From: Alloalcanivorax marinus
Lineage (GTDB): Bacteria > Pseudomonadota > Gammaproteobacteria > Pseudomonadales > Alcanivoracaceae
Direction of reading: 5' to 3'
Assembly: GCF_016785095.1 (NCBI RefSeq)
Contig: NZ_JAEKJB010000011.1
Span: forward strand, 186,001 to 250,000
DNA: 64,000 bases
Positions 1 to 8,861 of the stretch are shown here, piece by piece. Position 1 is the stretch's first letter. Each line of letters opens with the position of its first letter. The position numbers were made by a program, and so were the translations under genes. Under the pieces are notes generated by a model that worked only from the letters and a program-made list of their open reading frames with translations, had not been told where the DNA came from and did no database searches.

Positions 1-838
1 CCCGCTGGTGATGCACCAGGACCACGGCACCAGCCCCAGTGTTTGCCAGCGCTCCATTCAACTGGGCTTCTCCTCGGTGATGATGGACGGCTCCCTGGGC
101 GAGGACGGCAAAACCCCCACCGAGTACGACTACAACGTGGAAGTGACCCGTCGCACCGTTGAAATGGCCCACGCCTGTGGCGTATCCGTGGAAGGCGAGC
201 TGGGCTGCCTGGGTTCCCTGGAAACCGGCATGGCCGGCGAGGAAGACGGCATCGGCGCCGAGGGCAAGCTCGACCACGACAAGCTGCTCACCGATCCGGA
301 GGAAGCCGCCGACTTCGTCAAGGCCACCGGCGTGGATGCCCTGGCCATCGCCATCGGCACCAGCCACGGCGCCTACAAGTTCACCCGGCCGCCCACCGGC
401 GACATCCTCGCCATCGAGCGCATCAAGGAAATCCACGCCCGCATCCCGGACACTCACCTGGTGATGCACGGCTCCTCCTCGGTGCCCCAGGAATGGCTGA
501 AGGTGATCAACGAATACGGCGGCGAGATTCCGGAAACCTACGGCGTGCCGGTGGAGGAAATCCAGGAAGGCATCAAGCACGGCGTGCGCAAGGTCAACGT
601 GGATACCGACCTGCGGCTGGCCTCCACCGGCGCGGTGCGGCGCTTCCTGGCCCACAACAAGGCCGAGTTCGACCCGCGTAAATTCCTCAAGGAAACCGTG
701 TCGGCCATGCGCGACATCTGTATCGCCCGTTACGAAGCCTTCGGCACCGCCGGCAACGCCGACAAGATCAAGCCGATCAGCCTGGAAAAGATGTACCAGC
801 GCTACGAAACCGGCGAACTGGATCCCCGCGTCAAGTAG
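1..838 (+). CDS. fba: Class II fructose-1,6-bisphosphate aldolase (5' end outside window)
   Basis: The reading frame is open from base 2, so the start lies upstream; about 279 residues are visible of the roughly 350 usual for the family. It cleaves or forms fructose-1,6-bisphosphate in glycolysis, gluconeogenesis or the Calvin cycle. The fragment begins at the Zn-binding region (VMHQDHG), then has the second metal/phosphate region (EGELGCLGS), the glycine-rich segment [11 protein letters not shown], the HGSSSVP motif that binds phosphate, and the VNVDTDLR segment. This arrangement fits the Calvin-type subgroup of class II aldolases. The frame ends in TAG and is followed at once by a GC-rich hairpin. 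Assignment to the family is firm; the subgroup is from memory. Confidence 0.95.
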   Translation, partial: PLVMHQDHGTSPSVCQRSIQLGFSSVMMDGSLGEDGKTPTEYDYNVEVTRRTVEMAHACGVSVEGELGCLGSLETGMAGEEDGIGAEGKLDHDKLLTDPEEAADFVKATGVDALAIAIGTSHGAYKFTRPPTGDILAIERIKEIHARIPDTHLVMHGSSSVPQEWLKVINEYGGEIPETYGVPVEEIQEGIKHGVRKVNVDTDLRLASTGAVRRFLAHNKAEFDPRKFLKETVSAMRDICIARYEAFGTAGNADKIKPISLEKMYQRYETGELDPRVK

Positions 839-846
839 CCCCCACG

Positions 847-868
847 GGCCCCCTCCCCAGGGGGCCAG
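847..868 (+). terminator. GC-rich hairpin after fba
   Basis: Complementary arms GGCCCCC/GGGGGCC lie about ten bases after the aldolase stop codon. There is no clear T-tract, so it is a weak terminator candidate. Confidence 0.4.
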
Positions 869-873
869 GCCGC

Positions 874-914
874 TGTAGGAGCGGCACGCCACCCGACCGC
901 TCCTACAGCCGCGC
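874..914. repeat. REP-type hairpin (GTAGGAGCG family)
   Basis: Inverted arms CTGTAGGAGCGG and CCGCTCCTACAG. Related short palindromes recur at 2338, 23468, 30327, 34198, 57332 and 61163, always between genes. This matches REP elements of gammaproteobacteria. Confidence 0.6.
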
Positions 915-934
915 CGATCTATCTGCTAAGCTCA

Positions 935-960
935 CCCCGTTACAAATTATAATGTTTGTT
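935..960 (+). promoter_or_regulatory. Putative promoter/operator of the TetR gene
   Basis: An AT-rich block contains a perfect -10-like TATAAT (947-952). It sits inside an imperfect palindrome with half-sites resembling ACAAA/TTTGT, directly before the TetR-family gene. This fits autoregulation, which is common in the family. It is inference only. Confidence 0.35.
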
Positions 961-1000
961 ACTTGCCGTGCCTGTGCCGCGACGGCGAGATTGGGAGAGC

Positions 1001-1654
1001 ATGATGAGCAACAAAGTCACCAACGACACGGGCAACGACCTGTGCGACGGCACGCCGGGCCAGCGCGGGCCGGCGGACCACGAACGCCGCGAACAGATCC
1101 TTTGCGTGGCCGACGATCTGTTCAAGGCCCACGGTTTCCGCAAGACCTCGGTCACCGACATCGCCCGGGAAATCGGCGTGTCCAGCGCCTACCTGTACCG
1201 TTTCTTCAACTCCAAGCAGGCCATCGGCGAGGCGGTCTGCGCCCGCGCTCTGCTGAGCATGGACAACGCCATCCGCGCCGTCGCCGCGCGCGACCAGCCC
1301 GCCACCCAGCGCCTGCGCGACATGCTGCGCACCCTGCTGGAAGAAGCCCTGCGATTGTTCCTGAGGGAGCGCCGCATGCACGACATCATCGTGGTGTCCA
1401 TCGAGAACCAATGGGCGGTCACCGAGGAGCACAACCGGGTGGTCTACGAGACCATCGAGAAGATCGTCGCCGACGGTCGCGACAGTGGCGAGTTCGAACG
1501 TAAGACCCCGCTCGACGAGGTGTGCACCGCGATCCGCGTCACCGCCGCCGCCTACGCCCACCCGGTGTTGCTCAGCCGGCTCGGCGATCCCGAGGAGATG
1601 GAAGCCAAACTGACCGCGGTCACCAACCTGATCCTGCGCAGCCTGGCGCCCTGA
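1001..1654 (+). CDS. TetR/AcrR-family transcriptional regulator
   Basis: A 217-residue DNA-binding repressor of the TetR type. An N-terminal helix-turn-helix lies at about residues 25-75, with the typical pattern REQILCVADDLF, then TSVTDIAREIGVSSAYLYRFF and the SKQAIGEAV continuation. The C-terminal ligand domain is all-helical and does not reveal its ligand. The start at ATG 1001 is chosen because a GGGAG Shine-Dalgarno precedes it; a further ATG follows at 1004. No efflux pump or enzyme operon is adjacent, so the target is unknown. The gene stands alone between fba and a small secreted protein. Confidence 0.9.
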   Translation: MMSNKVTNDTGNDLCDGTPGQRGPADHERREQILCVADDLFKAHGFRKTSVTDIAREIGVSSAYLYRFFNSKQAIGEAVCARALLSMDNAIRAVAARDQPATQRLRDMLRTLLEEALRLFLRERRMHDIIVVSIENQWAVTEEHNRVVYETIEKIVADGRDSGEFERKTPLDEVCTAIRVTAAAYAHPVLLSRLGDPEEMEAKLTAVTNLILRSLAP

Positions 1655-1810
1655 GGCAACACCTATGGCGGCGATAGGTATTTGCTTCGCAAGTTACAAG
1701 TTGACAAATCTGTAACCTGTAACCATACTGGCAACCATCAAGCGTGGGAGGCCAAGTACAGCGAGCGGTCCCGCCACGCGCCGGAACGACCGAACAGCGA
1801 GGTTAGGACC

Positions 1811-2200
1811 ATGAACAAAGCACTTATCCCGTTCGCCATTGCCGCCCTGAGCGCCGCCCCCCTGAGTGTTGCCCAGGCCGATGATTACCTGGCCCAGCGC
1901 CAGAACCTGGACAGCTTCGAGCAGATCCAGGCCTCTTATCAGGAAGCCGTGGCTCAGGGCCAGCGTGCCCGCGCCGCCGGCAACGATCAGGGCGCGCCCC
2001 GTGATTACCTGGCGCAGCGCCTCAACCAGGATCAGGCGCAGTTCATCGCCGCGGAATACCGTGACCTGGAAGCGCAGCAAGAGGTGGTGAAAGCCGAAGG
2101 CAACCCCGCCGGTGCCGGCCGCGATTACCTTAACGAACGTCAGAACCTGGATTCTCCCCAGCACATCTCCGAGGTGCTGAGTAATCTCGGACAGAGCTGA
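1811..2200 (+). CDS. Small secreted protein with three DYL(A/N)xR repeats
   Basis: 129 residues. A Sec signal peptide is visible (residues 1-23, ending AVAQA-like at SVAQA|DD), so the product is periplasmic or exported. The mature part consists of three imperfect repeats, each starting DYLAQR or DYLNER followed by xNLDS or xNQDQ and a helical Gln/Ala/Glu-rich segment of about 30 residues. The start ATG 1811 has GGTTAGGA upstream. The gene at 4122-4517 carries the same repeat plan, so the two are likely paralogues. I do not know a function; the pattern suggests a small helical periplasmic or cell-envelope protein. A strong terminator follows at 2239. Confidence 0.75.
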   Translation: MNKALIPFAIAALSAAPLSVAQADDYLAQRQNLDSFEQIQASYQEAVAQGQRARAAGNDQGAPRDYLAQRLNQDQAQFIAAEYRDLEAQQEVVKAEGNPAGAGRDYLNERQNLDSPQHISEVLSNLGQS

Positions 2201-2238
2201 TTCGGACTGCCTTGCGTCCCTCTGTTTTACCCCCCCTT

Positions 2239-2267
2239 GCCCCGGCCCCCCCGCCGGGGCTTTTTTT
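2239..2267 (+). terminator. Rho-independent terminator
   Basis: GCCCCGGC and GCCGGGGC arms are followed by seven T residues, about 40 bases after the stop of the secreted repeat protein. Confidence 0.85.
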
Positions 2268-2702
2268 ATCCAGCGCCGCCGACCGGAAAGCCCGGACCGC
2301 GCATTGCCGTCGCGATGAAGATGGCGCCGGGGCTGATCGCGACTGAAGTCGCTCCTACCGCACCATCCAACCTACGGAGCCGCGCATGACGCTACCTCGG
2401 AGCGCCTCGGCGTGGTCCCCCTTCCGGGACCCTGTCAAGCAGGATGTTTGACCGGGAGCCCCCATGGGTGAGGCAAGTGTGTTGCGAAGCACTGCTTCGC
2501 GCGCCGCCGAACGCCGCCCATCTGTGATGGGTGGCCGGACCCGCTTGCGGGGGTTCACGGCGTTCCCGGAAGGGGGACCACGCCGAGACGCGGCCCGGAT
2601 GGAGGATCCTTCGTCCGCCGTTACCCCGAACCCGATGGACCTTTTTTTACCGCCACCGGGCGCCTATCATCGAATCCCGTTATCGAGAACGCCGCCGCTA
2701 CC
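2268..2702. other. Gene-free region with a 24-bp inverted repeat and a REP hairpin
   Basis: No convincing gene. It holds a REP-type hairpin (about 2338-2366). It also holds two perfect 24-bp inverted repeats at 2406-2429 and 2564-2587, with a 134-bp loop that contains a further small hairpin (GCGAAGCACTGCTTCGC, about 2482-2500). The short open frames here look like chance GC-rich frames. Confidence 0.6.
2406..2587. repeat. 182-bp element bounded by perfect 24-bp inverted repeats
   Basis: The left arm begins CTCGGCGTGGTCCCCCTTCC and the right arm is its exact reverse complement over 24 bases. There is no transposase inside. It resembles a miniature inverted-repeat element, or a long-range RNA stem in the leader of the downstream hydrolase gene. 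Confidence 0.6.
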
Positions 2703-3656
2703 ATGTCGTTACCGTTCAGCCGCGAAGAAATCCTGCAGCACTGGAAGCCCCTCAACTGGGAAGCCTTCGACCCGCTGGACGAGACCAGCCAGCGCTACGC
2801 GCACTATTACGGCATCGATTTCGACGCCCGCCTGCCGGAGCTGGAGCACGGCTTCGGCTATTTCGAAGCCGCCGGCCACACCATCAGCGTGCACGCCTGG
2901 CGGCCCGTCGCTCCGCGCGGCACGGTGCTGATCTGCCACGGCTACTTTGATCACGTCGGGTTGTACCGGCATGTCATCGGCCATGTGCTGCAGCTCGGCT
3001 ACGCGGTGCTCGCCTACGATTTGCCCGGCCACGGCCTGAGCTCCGGCCCCCGGGCCGCCATCGACGATTTCCGCATTTACCGGGAAGTACTGGAACAATG
3101 CCTGTCCCTGGCCGAAAACCATCTGCCGCGTCCCTGGCACGTGATTGGCCAGAGCACGGGCGGCGCCATCGTCATGGACTACCTGCTGCACCATGGCTTC
3201 GACGCCGACAGCAGCCCCTTTGAGCAGATCATCCTGCTGGCGCCGCTGGTGCGGCCTTTCAAATGGGGCGTGGCGCGCTGGCTGCACACCCTGGTGCGGC
3301 CGTTCGCCCGCTCCATCAAACGGGTGTTCACGGTCAATTCCGGCGATCCGGACTTCCTCGATTTCCTGGAGAATAAGGACCCGCTCCAGGAACGCCGCCT
3401 GCCGGCTCGCTGGGTGACCGCCCTGAAACGCTGGATTCCCGGCTTCGAAGCCGCCGACCGGGTCAAGATCTCGCCGGTGGTGATCCAGGGCGACCAGGAC
3501 GAAACCGTGGACTGGCGCCACAATCTGCAGGTGATTCGCAATAAATTCGAGGACCCGGAGATCCACATGCTGGCCGGCGCGCGCCATCATCTGGCCAATG
3601 AGCACGGTGACTACCGCCAGCGCATCTTCGCCCTGATCGACCGCTATCTGGCATGA
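2703..3656 (+). CDS. Alpha/beta hydrolase, lysophospholipase/monoacylglycerol-lipase-like
   Basis: 317 residues. This is a serine hydrolase of the Hydrolase_4 (PldB/monoglyceride lipase-like) group. The oxyanion-hole segment CHGYFDHVGLYRH occurs near residue 80. The nucleophile elbow GQSTGG places the catalytic Ser at residue 151. The late Asp region QGDQDETVDW and the His in AGARHHLANE complete a plausible triad. There is no signal peptide, so a cytosolic role in ester or lysolipid hydrolysis is inferred. The start ATG 2703 is the first in frame. The downstream small gene begins about 60 bases after the stop and may be cotranscribed. Confidence 0.85.
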   Translation: MSLPFSREEILQHWKPLNWEAFDPLDETSQRYAHYYGIDFDARLPELEHGFGYFEAAGHTISVHAWRPVAPRGTVLICHGYFDHVGLYRHVIGHVLQLGYAVLAYDLPGHGLSSGPRAAIDDFRIYREVLEQCLSLAENHLPRPWHVIGQSTGGAIVMDYLLHHGFDADSSPFEQIILLAPLVRPFKWGVARWLHTLVRPFARSIKRVFTVNSGDPDFLDFLENKDPLQERRLPARWVTALKRWIPGFEAADRVKISPVVIQGDQDETVDWRHNLQVIRNKFEDPEIHMLAGARHHLANEHGDYRQRIFALIDRYLA

Positions 3657-3718
3657 ACCCTTCGCGTCGTCGTGACTTCACGGCGACCACACTGACCGAA
3701 ATGTCCGGGAGCCGGGCC

Positions 3719-4012
3719 ATGAGAATGAAAGCACTGTTCACCACCCTGCTCGTCGCCACCGCGCTGGCCGGCCCGCCGGCCCGGGCGGTCGATGACGAGA
3801 CACCGCCGGACAACCGCCCGCCCCGCCTGGAAACAAACCGTGACGCCACCGAGACCCTGCGCCAGCGTGGCCGGGACCAGGCAGGCGAGCACCGTCGTAT
3901 CATGCGCGAGCGCATGGATCGCCTGGACAGCGACGCGCGCGATCGCAATGACCGGGTCAGAGAGCGCTCACAGCGTGCCTTCGACGGCTTCGGCGCGGGC
4001 GCCGATCGCTAA
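3719..4012 (+). CDS. Small secreted Arg/Asp-rich protein
   Basis: 97 residues. The first about 22 residues form a signal peptide (MRMKALFTTLLVATALAGPP, then ARA|VDD). The mature chain is highly charged and predicted helical, rich in R, D and E, without cysteine. ATG 3719 was chosen because the signal peptide begins there; a longer frame from 3653 overlapping the hydrolase stop is possible but would hide the signal. The function is unknown. It belongs to a local cluster of three small exported proteins with the genes at 1811 and 4122. Confidence 0.65.
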   Translation: MRMKALFTTLLVATALAGPPARAVDDETPPDNRPPRLETNRDATETLRQRGRDQAGEHRRIMRERMDRLDSDARDRNDRVRERSQRAFDGFGAGADR

Positions 4013-4121
4013 GCCGGGCCGCTATTTTGGGCGGTGCATTGTCACCACCCGGTCACTATACTGGTGGGGGATCGTTTGGACCCCGATCGATAGGGATCGA
4101 AAAATAACGAAGGAGAGAACC

Positions 4122-4517
4122 ATGAAAAAAACCGTACTGATTTCCGCTTTGCTGGGCGTTTCCGGTGCTCTGATGGCACCCGCCGCCCTGGCACAGCAGA
4201 CCAATGTTGATCGCCAGGAAAACATCAAGGAAGAGTATCAGAAGGCCATGGAGGCTCAGCGCGAGGCCAAGGAAAAGGGCATGTCCGACACCGGCACCGG
4301 CCCGGATTACTCCGAGGGCCGCAAGAAGCTCGACTCCGAAGGCAACATCAGCGAGGAATATCGCAAGGCCATGGAAGCCAAGCGTGAAGCCGCGGAGAAG
4401 AAGATGGACGGCGCTGAACGTAAATCCAAGGATTATCTGGAACAGCGCGAGAAGATCGACTCCAGCGATAACATCAAGGAGGAATACCGCAAGGCCATGG
4501 GCGAGGATAAAGACTGA
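4122..4517 (+). CDS. Small secreted protein with DY(L/S)xxRxxxDS...EEYRKAM repeats
   Basis: 131 residues, with a clear Shine-Dalgarno (AAGGAGAG) before ATG 4122. The signal peptide ends ALAQQ near residue 25. The mature part has three repeats ending in EEYQKAMEAQREA or EEYRKAMEAKREA, with linkers of the form DYSEGRKKLDS or DYLEQREKIDS. The DYLxxR...DS element is shared with the protein at 1811-2200. It is Lys/Glu-rich and probably helical. The function is unknown; export to the periplasm is supported by the signal peptide. A strong bidirectional terminator follows. Confidence 0.8.
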   Translation: MKKTVLISALLGVSGALMAPAALAQQTNVDRQENIKEEYQKAMEAQREAKEKGMSDTGTGPDYSEGRKKLDSEGNISEEYRKAMEAKREAAEKKMDGAERKSKDYLEQREKIDSSDNIKEEYRKAMGEDKD

Positions 4518-4540
4518 TTCGCCGGTCAGCGGTAACAGAA

Positions 4541-4566
4541 AAGGGGCCCCGAGGGGCCCCTTTTTC
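4541..4566. terminator. Terminator between convergent genes
   Basis: Arms AAGGGGCCCC and GGGGCCCCTT with a T-run on one side and an A-run on the other, between the secreted protein (+) and the lipoprotein (-). Confidence 0.85.
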
Positions 4567-4578
4567 GTTGCTGGAAGG

Positions 4579-7500
4579 TTATTCCTGGATCGACACGCTC
4601 TGATAACTCAGGTTGATGCCGCCCACCGGGATGTTCAGGTTCACCTTGCCGCCTTCCAGCTCGGAGAGTTTGATCTCCAGGCTCACCTGCTTGGGCTCCT
4701 GGTTTTCCAGGGCGATGAACAGACGGCCATCGGGCAGGAAGTCCAGGGTGCCTTCCAGGGTGATGTCGTCGATCGGCAGGCTCTTCACGTTGTGATCCAG
4801 GCCCAGCGGCAGAGACAGGGCCGGCGCGTCGAACAACAGGTCGAAGCGGATCACGAAGCGCGGCGGATCGCCGGCGGCCGGGTTGTCGCCGGGCAGGATA
4901 TAACCCACCGGCGCCTTGGTCCGATTGCCGTTCTCATCGGGCTCGTAGCGCACCCGCATGATGTTCGGGCCGGTGGCGGTGTCGATGGGCACCAGGCCCA
5001 GGTTGCCCACCTGGCCGAGCACCGGTTCCTCAAGGCCGAGAATATCCAGCACGTCGCCCAGGGTGGTGACCAGACCGTTGAGCAGGCCGCCCACCAGCGG
5101 CACGGTTTCCAGGGTGGTGCCGCCGTCGGTGGTGTCCAGGTCCAGGCCGATCACGGCGGTGGCGTCCAGGTTCGTGAGCGCCACCGTGGTCGGATAGATG
5201 CGCACCGCCACGCCGCCCTGGCCCCGGGTGATTTCCTCGGGCAGGTCCGGGTCCGGATCATAGCCGAGAATATCGGTGTTCAGCGCGCCGGCGATGTACA
5301 GCAACCGCTGGGCATCGCAATCGGTCTGCTCGCCGTCCTCGTAAGGCGGTGCGCCGCCGAAACCACAGCCGGTATTGGCGGCCACCACCAGGCCCTCGCC
5401 GGAGCCGTTGGGGCCGTCCACGTCCGGACGGATGCGGGTGGCGTTGGAGGGCGTCGGCACGCTGTTGTCGGTGATCGGCGATTCGCCGTCATCCACCGCG
5501 AAGTTGCTGTTCACGTCCACGCTGGGCAGGTTGTTGAGCTCCTGGAACACATCCAGGTTGGCCGGCGCGCCACGGAACACGATGTCCATGTCCGGGCCGC
5601 CGGTTTCCCGGTCGCCGCCCAGCAGCGGGGCGGTTTGCAGCGGCAGGCCCGCCTCCGAGCAGATGGCGCCGGCGCCGCAACCGCTTTCCTGGGAACCCAG
5701 GGTGTAGCGGTACAGGCCGCCCACTTCCCACGGGTCCCTGGGCAGGAAGGTGAGCGCCCGGGTTTCCCGTTGCAGCACGCCGGGCACCGGCTCCAGGCAG
5801 GTACCGTTCTGGTCGATGCGCTCCACGCGCACGCTGCCGTCGCCGCAGGTCTGGCCCAGGGTCAGGCTGGCCGGGTCCATGTTCTGGGAGAAACGCACCC
5901 GGATCGGCCGGTTGCGGGGCAGGGCATCGATGGGCAGCGTGTCCAGCACTACCTGCTCACTGTCGGAGCTGGAGGACAGGCACACACCCTGGCTGCCCTG
6001 GCCGTTGAAAGCGTTCAGGTCGATGTCGTCGGAGCTGGCGCAGGGGAAGCCCGGGTACACCACCATGGCGAAGGGGCCGCGCAGCACGCTGTCGCCGCCC
6101 GCGCTCTCCACGTATTCCGGCAGTGAGAAGGTCAGGGTATCGCCGCCCTCGATGCGGTTGATGGGCTGCAGGGGATTGCCGGACAGGTCGGTGATGCCGC
6201 TGGTGGCGGTCACCGCGTACTGCACGCCGAAGTTGACCGGGTCCTCCGGGGTGATCACCAGGGCGTTGCCGTTCAGGTACCAGGAAAATGGCTCGCTGGC
6301 GCCGCCCTTGGTCAGGCGCAGGGTGTCGCCGGGCACGATGCTGAGCGGGTCCAGGGTTTCGTCGAATTGCAGCACCACCGGTTCGCCGGGCACCATGCGG
6401 TCGGCCACCAGGCCAGGCTGCCAGGACAGGCGCAGCTGGCCGTCCTGGGTCACCGCCTGCAATTGCGGGCCGGTGGTGTCCTCGATCGGCGCCGGCGCGG
6501 AGGTCTGGTCCAGGTAGGACGCCATGCGGAAGCTGAGCAGGCCGTAGCTGGTCTCCACGCCCAGCACTCTCGGTTCCACCACGGTGAGGGCGTCCACGGT
6601 GAGCCGGCCGTCGATCACTCGGGCACGGCCGATCAGCTCCAGGTGCATCAGGTTCTGGGTGAAGGCGCCATTGGCACGGGCGTCGGCGGTGGTGGTGGCC
6701 AGATCCATGAACAGGCGCAGGTAGCGGCTGGCGTCGTCCCGCCGAGACAGCGGGTTGGGGTAGAGATAGCCGGTGGCGTCGGTGATCATCTCCACGGTCA
6801 CGTCGCCGGAGTTGAAGCCCACCGGCACTTCGCCACCGATGATCACCTCCAGGGCATCGCCGATCAGCCGTGAACCCCGCGCCACGCGCAGCGGCGTCAC
6901 CAGCGGGAAGTTCGGTTGGAAGGCCAGTTCACCGAACACGTTGCCGGTCTGCTTGGAGGCGGTCTGGTCCGCCAGGATGGTGCCCTTCACCGGCACGCAG
7001 TTGATCGGGGTGCCGGTCAACGGCGAGGTGAGCACATCCTGATCCAGACAGCTCTTGTCCGGGTCCGCCGCCGGCACCTCGGTGACCAGCAGCGACCGCT
7101 CGCCGAGCGGCGACGTGGTATCACGGGGCCTCACCTCCCGCTCGAAGCGGTCGATGGTCTCGTCGAAGCGGCTTTTCAGCCCATCCACGATCAGTGTGTA
7201 GGTGTCGCCGGGCGTCATGTCCTGCAGCGGGTCCACGGTGATGGCGTTGCCCTGGGCGACCAGCACCGCCGGCACCAGCTCGCCGCCACGGGTCAGCCGG
7301 ATGGTGTCGCCATAGACGGCGCTGCTCTGATCCAGCGGGTGACTGGTGCGTAGCCGGAAAGCGGAGAAGTCCATGGTCTGGAACTGCTGGTCGTCCGGGA
7401 ACACGGAGGCGATCTCGAACGCCGCGCTTTCCTGCTGCTGACGCACCGGGCCCTGCACGGCGGCCCGGGTGGTGAAGTCAAGGGTGCCGCCGGGTGGCAC

Positions 7501-7878
7501 CACGTCCTGATCATCGATGACGATGTCCCGGAGCTCCACGGTGTAATCGGTGATCGGCGCCAGTGCCGAGGTGGGCGCGAGCACCACGCCACGGCCGTTA
7601 TCCACGGAGCGCAGCTGGAAGTCCACCGCGTTGCCGTCGTCGTCCAGGAACTGGAAGTTGGCCGGCGTCACCGCCACCGGGTTGGCGAAGCTGAACACCA
7701 CCGGCGCGTTCGGCGCGATGTCGGTCTGGCCGTCCGCCGGATAGGAGAAGAACAGCGCGTCGCTGCTGCTTTCCGGGGCGCGTGGTACCGCGCCACCACC
7801 ACCGCCGCCGCCGCTGCCGCCGCAGCCCGTCAGCGCCAGGGTGACGCTCAGTGTTGCTGTCACGAGATAAGGACGCAT
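4579..7878 (-). CDS. Giant lipoprotein with bacterial Ig-like (Big_5/SbsA-type) domains
   Basis: 1,099 residues. A lipoprotein signal with lipobox LTGC (Cys at about residue 19) is followed by a Gly-rich tether. Near residue 40 begins an SbsA-type Ig-like domain (FSYPADGQTDIAPNAPVVF), and further such domains recur (for example PGEPVVLQFDETLDP and LPRNRPIRVRFSQNMDP). Single Cys pairs suggest disulfides. The C-terminal third holds VRYEPDENGNRT and a beta-rich end. It is paralogous over most of its length to the lipoprotein at 27,233-30,316. Outer-membrane or surface anchoring is inferred. Its binding partner is unknown, and unlike the paralogue it has no porin gene beside it. Confidence 0.85.
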   Translation of the reverse strand: MRPYLVTATLSVTLALTGCGGSGGGGGGGAVPRAPESSSDALFFSYPADGQTDIAPNAPVVFSFANPVAVTPANFQFLDDDGNAVDFQLRSVDNGRGVVLAPTSALAPITDYTVELRDIVIDDQDVVPPGGTLDFTTRAAVQGPVRQQQESAAFEIASVFPDDQQFQTMDFSAFRLRTSHPLDQSSAVYGDTIRLTRGGELVPAVLVAQGNAITVDPLQDMTPGDTYTLIVDGLKSRFDETIDRFEREVRPRDTTSPLGERSLLVTEVPAADPDKSCLDQDVLTSPLTGTPINCVPVKGTILADQTASKQTGNVFGELAFQPNFPLVTPLRVARGSRLIGDALEVIIGGEVPVGFNSGDVTVEMITDATGYLYPNPLSRRDDASRYLRLFMDLATTTADARANGAFTQNLMHLELIGRARVIDGRLTVDALTVVEPRVLGVETSYGLLSFRMASYLDQTSAPAPIEDTTGPQLQAVTQDGQLRLSWQPGLVADRMVPGEPVVLQFDETLDPLSIVPGDTLRLTKGGASEPFSWYLNGNALVITPEDPVNFGVQYAVTATSGITDLSGNPLQPINRIEGGDTLTFSLPEYVESAGGDSVLRGPFAMVVYPGFPCASSDDIDLNAFNGQGSQGVCLSSSSDSEQVVLDTLPIDALPRNRPIRVRFSQNMDPASLTLGQTCGDGSVRVERIDQNGTCLEPVPGVLQRETRALTFLPRDPWEVGGLYRYTLGSQESGCGAGAICSEAGLPLQTAPLLGGDRETGGPDMDIVFRGAPANLDVFQELNNLPSVDVNSNFAVDDGESPITDNSVPTPSNATRIRPDVDGPNGSGEGLVVAANTGCGFGGAPPYEDGEQTDCDAQRLLYIAGALNTDILGYDPDPDLPEEITRGQGGVAVRIYPTTVALTNLDATAVIGLDLDTTDGGTTLETVPLVGGLLNGLVTTLGDVLDILGLEEPVLGQVGNLGLVPIDTATGPNIMRVRYEPDENGNRTKAPVGYILPGDNPAAGDPPRFVIRFDLLFDAPALSLPLGLDHNVKSLPIDDITLEGTLDFLPDGRLFIALENQEPKQVSLEIKLSELEGGKVNLNIPVGGINLSYQSVSIQE

Positions 7879-8095
7879 GGAACACCTCTTATTGGAGTTA
7901 TTGCTTCATATGCAATTCATAAAGCAAAAACGGGGTGCCCTGCCGTATGAAAAAGGTTGGAAAGCGTTCGCTGAGCAGCGGGAAATTTGCCGAACGTAGT
8001 CTTGGGTTGCGGAACGTAACGGCGCGGTTAAGGGTGGGCCGGCCGGGTAACCCGCGGTCCACCGGGAGGGTGCGCGAGGGTCAAGGCCGGGTGGC

Positions 8096-8758
8096 TCAAT
8101 AAACCGATACGCCGCCGCCCTCGCCCACCAGCACCACGTCCGCCGGGCGGCGGGCGAACAGGCCGTTGGTGACCACGCCGGTAATATTGTTGAGAGTGGT
8201 TTCCAGCTCGATGGGGTTGAGGATGTCCAGGTTGTGCACATCGAGGATCAGATTGCCGTTGTCGGTGATAAAGCCGTCCCGGTATTCCGGGCGCCCGCCC
8301 AGGGCCACCAGCTTGCGCGCCACGTAGGAGCGCGCCATGGGGATCACCTCCACCGGCAGCGGGAAGCGGCCCAGGCGCTCCACCTTCTTGGAGCCGTCGA
8401 CGATGCACACGAATTCCCGTGCCGCCGCGGCGACGATCTTCTCCCGGGTGAGCGCGCCGCCGCCGCCCTTGATCATTTCGCGATGGGCGTTGACCTCGTC
8501 CGCGCCATCCACGTACACCGGCAGGGTGCCCACGTCGTTGAGCTCTAGCACCGCGATGCCGTGGCCGCGCAGACGCTCGGCGGTGGCCTCGGAGCTGGCC
8601 ACGGCACCGACGATACGGTCCTTCATGGCCGCCAGACCGTCGATGAAGTGGTTGGCGGTGGAGCCGGTGCCCACGCCCACTACCTCACCCTCCGGCACGT
8701 AGCGCAGTGCCGCTTCGGCCACCTGTTTTTTGAGCGCGTCCTGATCCATGCGATCCAT
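8096..8758 (-). CDS. rpiA: Ribose-5-phosphate isomerase A
   Basis: 220 residues, the normal length. It interconverts ribose-5-phosphate and ribulose-5-phosphate in the pentose phosphate pathway. Motifs seen are [13 protein letters not shown] near the N terminus, the catalytic region YVDGADEVN, the [11 protein letters not shown] loop, VDGSKKV and NGNLILDV. Two starts are possible, ATG 8758 and ATG 8749; the latter gives MDQDALKK, closer to usual N termini. It is divergent from ilvA across about 100 bases, as often seen in gammaproteobacteria. Confidence 0.97.
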   Translation of the reverse strand: MDRMDQDALKKQVAEAALRYVPEGEVVGVGTGSTANHFIDGLAAMKDRIVGAVASSEATAERLRGHGIAVLELNDVGTLPVYVDGADEVNAHREMIKGGGGALTREKIVAAAAREFVCIVDGSKKVERLGRFPLPVEVIPMARSYVARKLVALGGRPEYRDGFITDNGNLILDVHNLDILNPIELETTLNNITGVVTNGLFARRPADVVLVGEGGGVSVY

Positions 8759-8861
8759 CCTCGTTGCGACGGCGGGATTATACGGCCCGGGAGCCGCCGC
8801 TCCAATGGACGCTCCCGCCCTTGGGCCCGTAAACTAGCGCTTTTACCCTTCCGGACTTTCC

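Noticed and set aside
4204..6126. Long open frame of 640 codons on the plus strand opposite the Ig-like lipoprotein
   Set aside because: It is an antisense frame created by high GC; composition is rich in His/Gly/Gln/Arg without any domain, and the minus strand encodes a clear lipoprotein.
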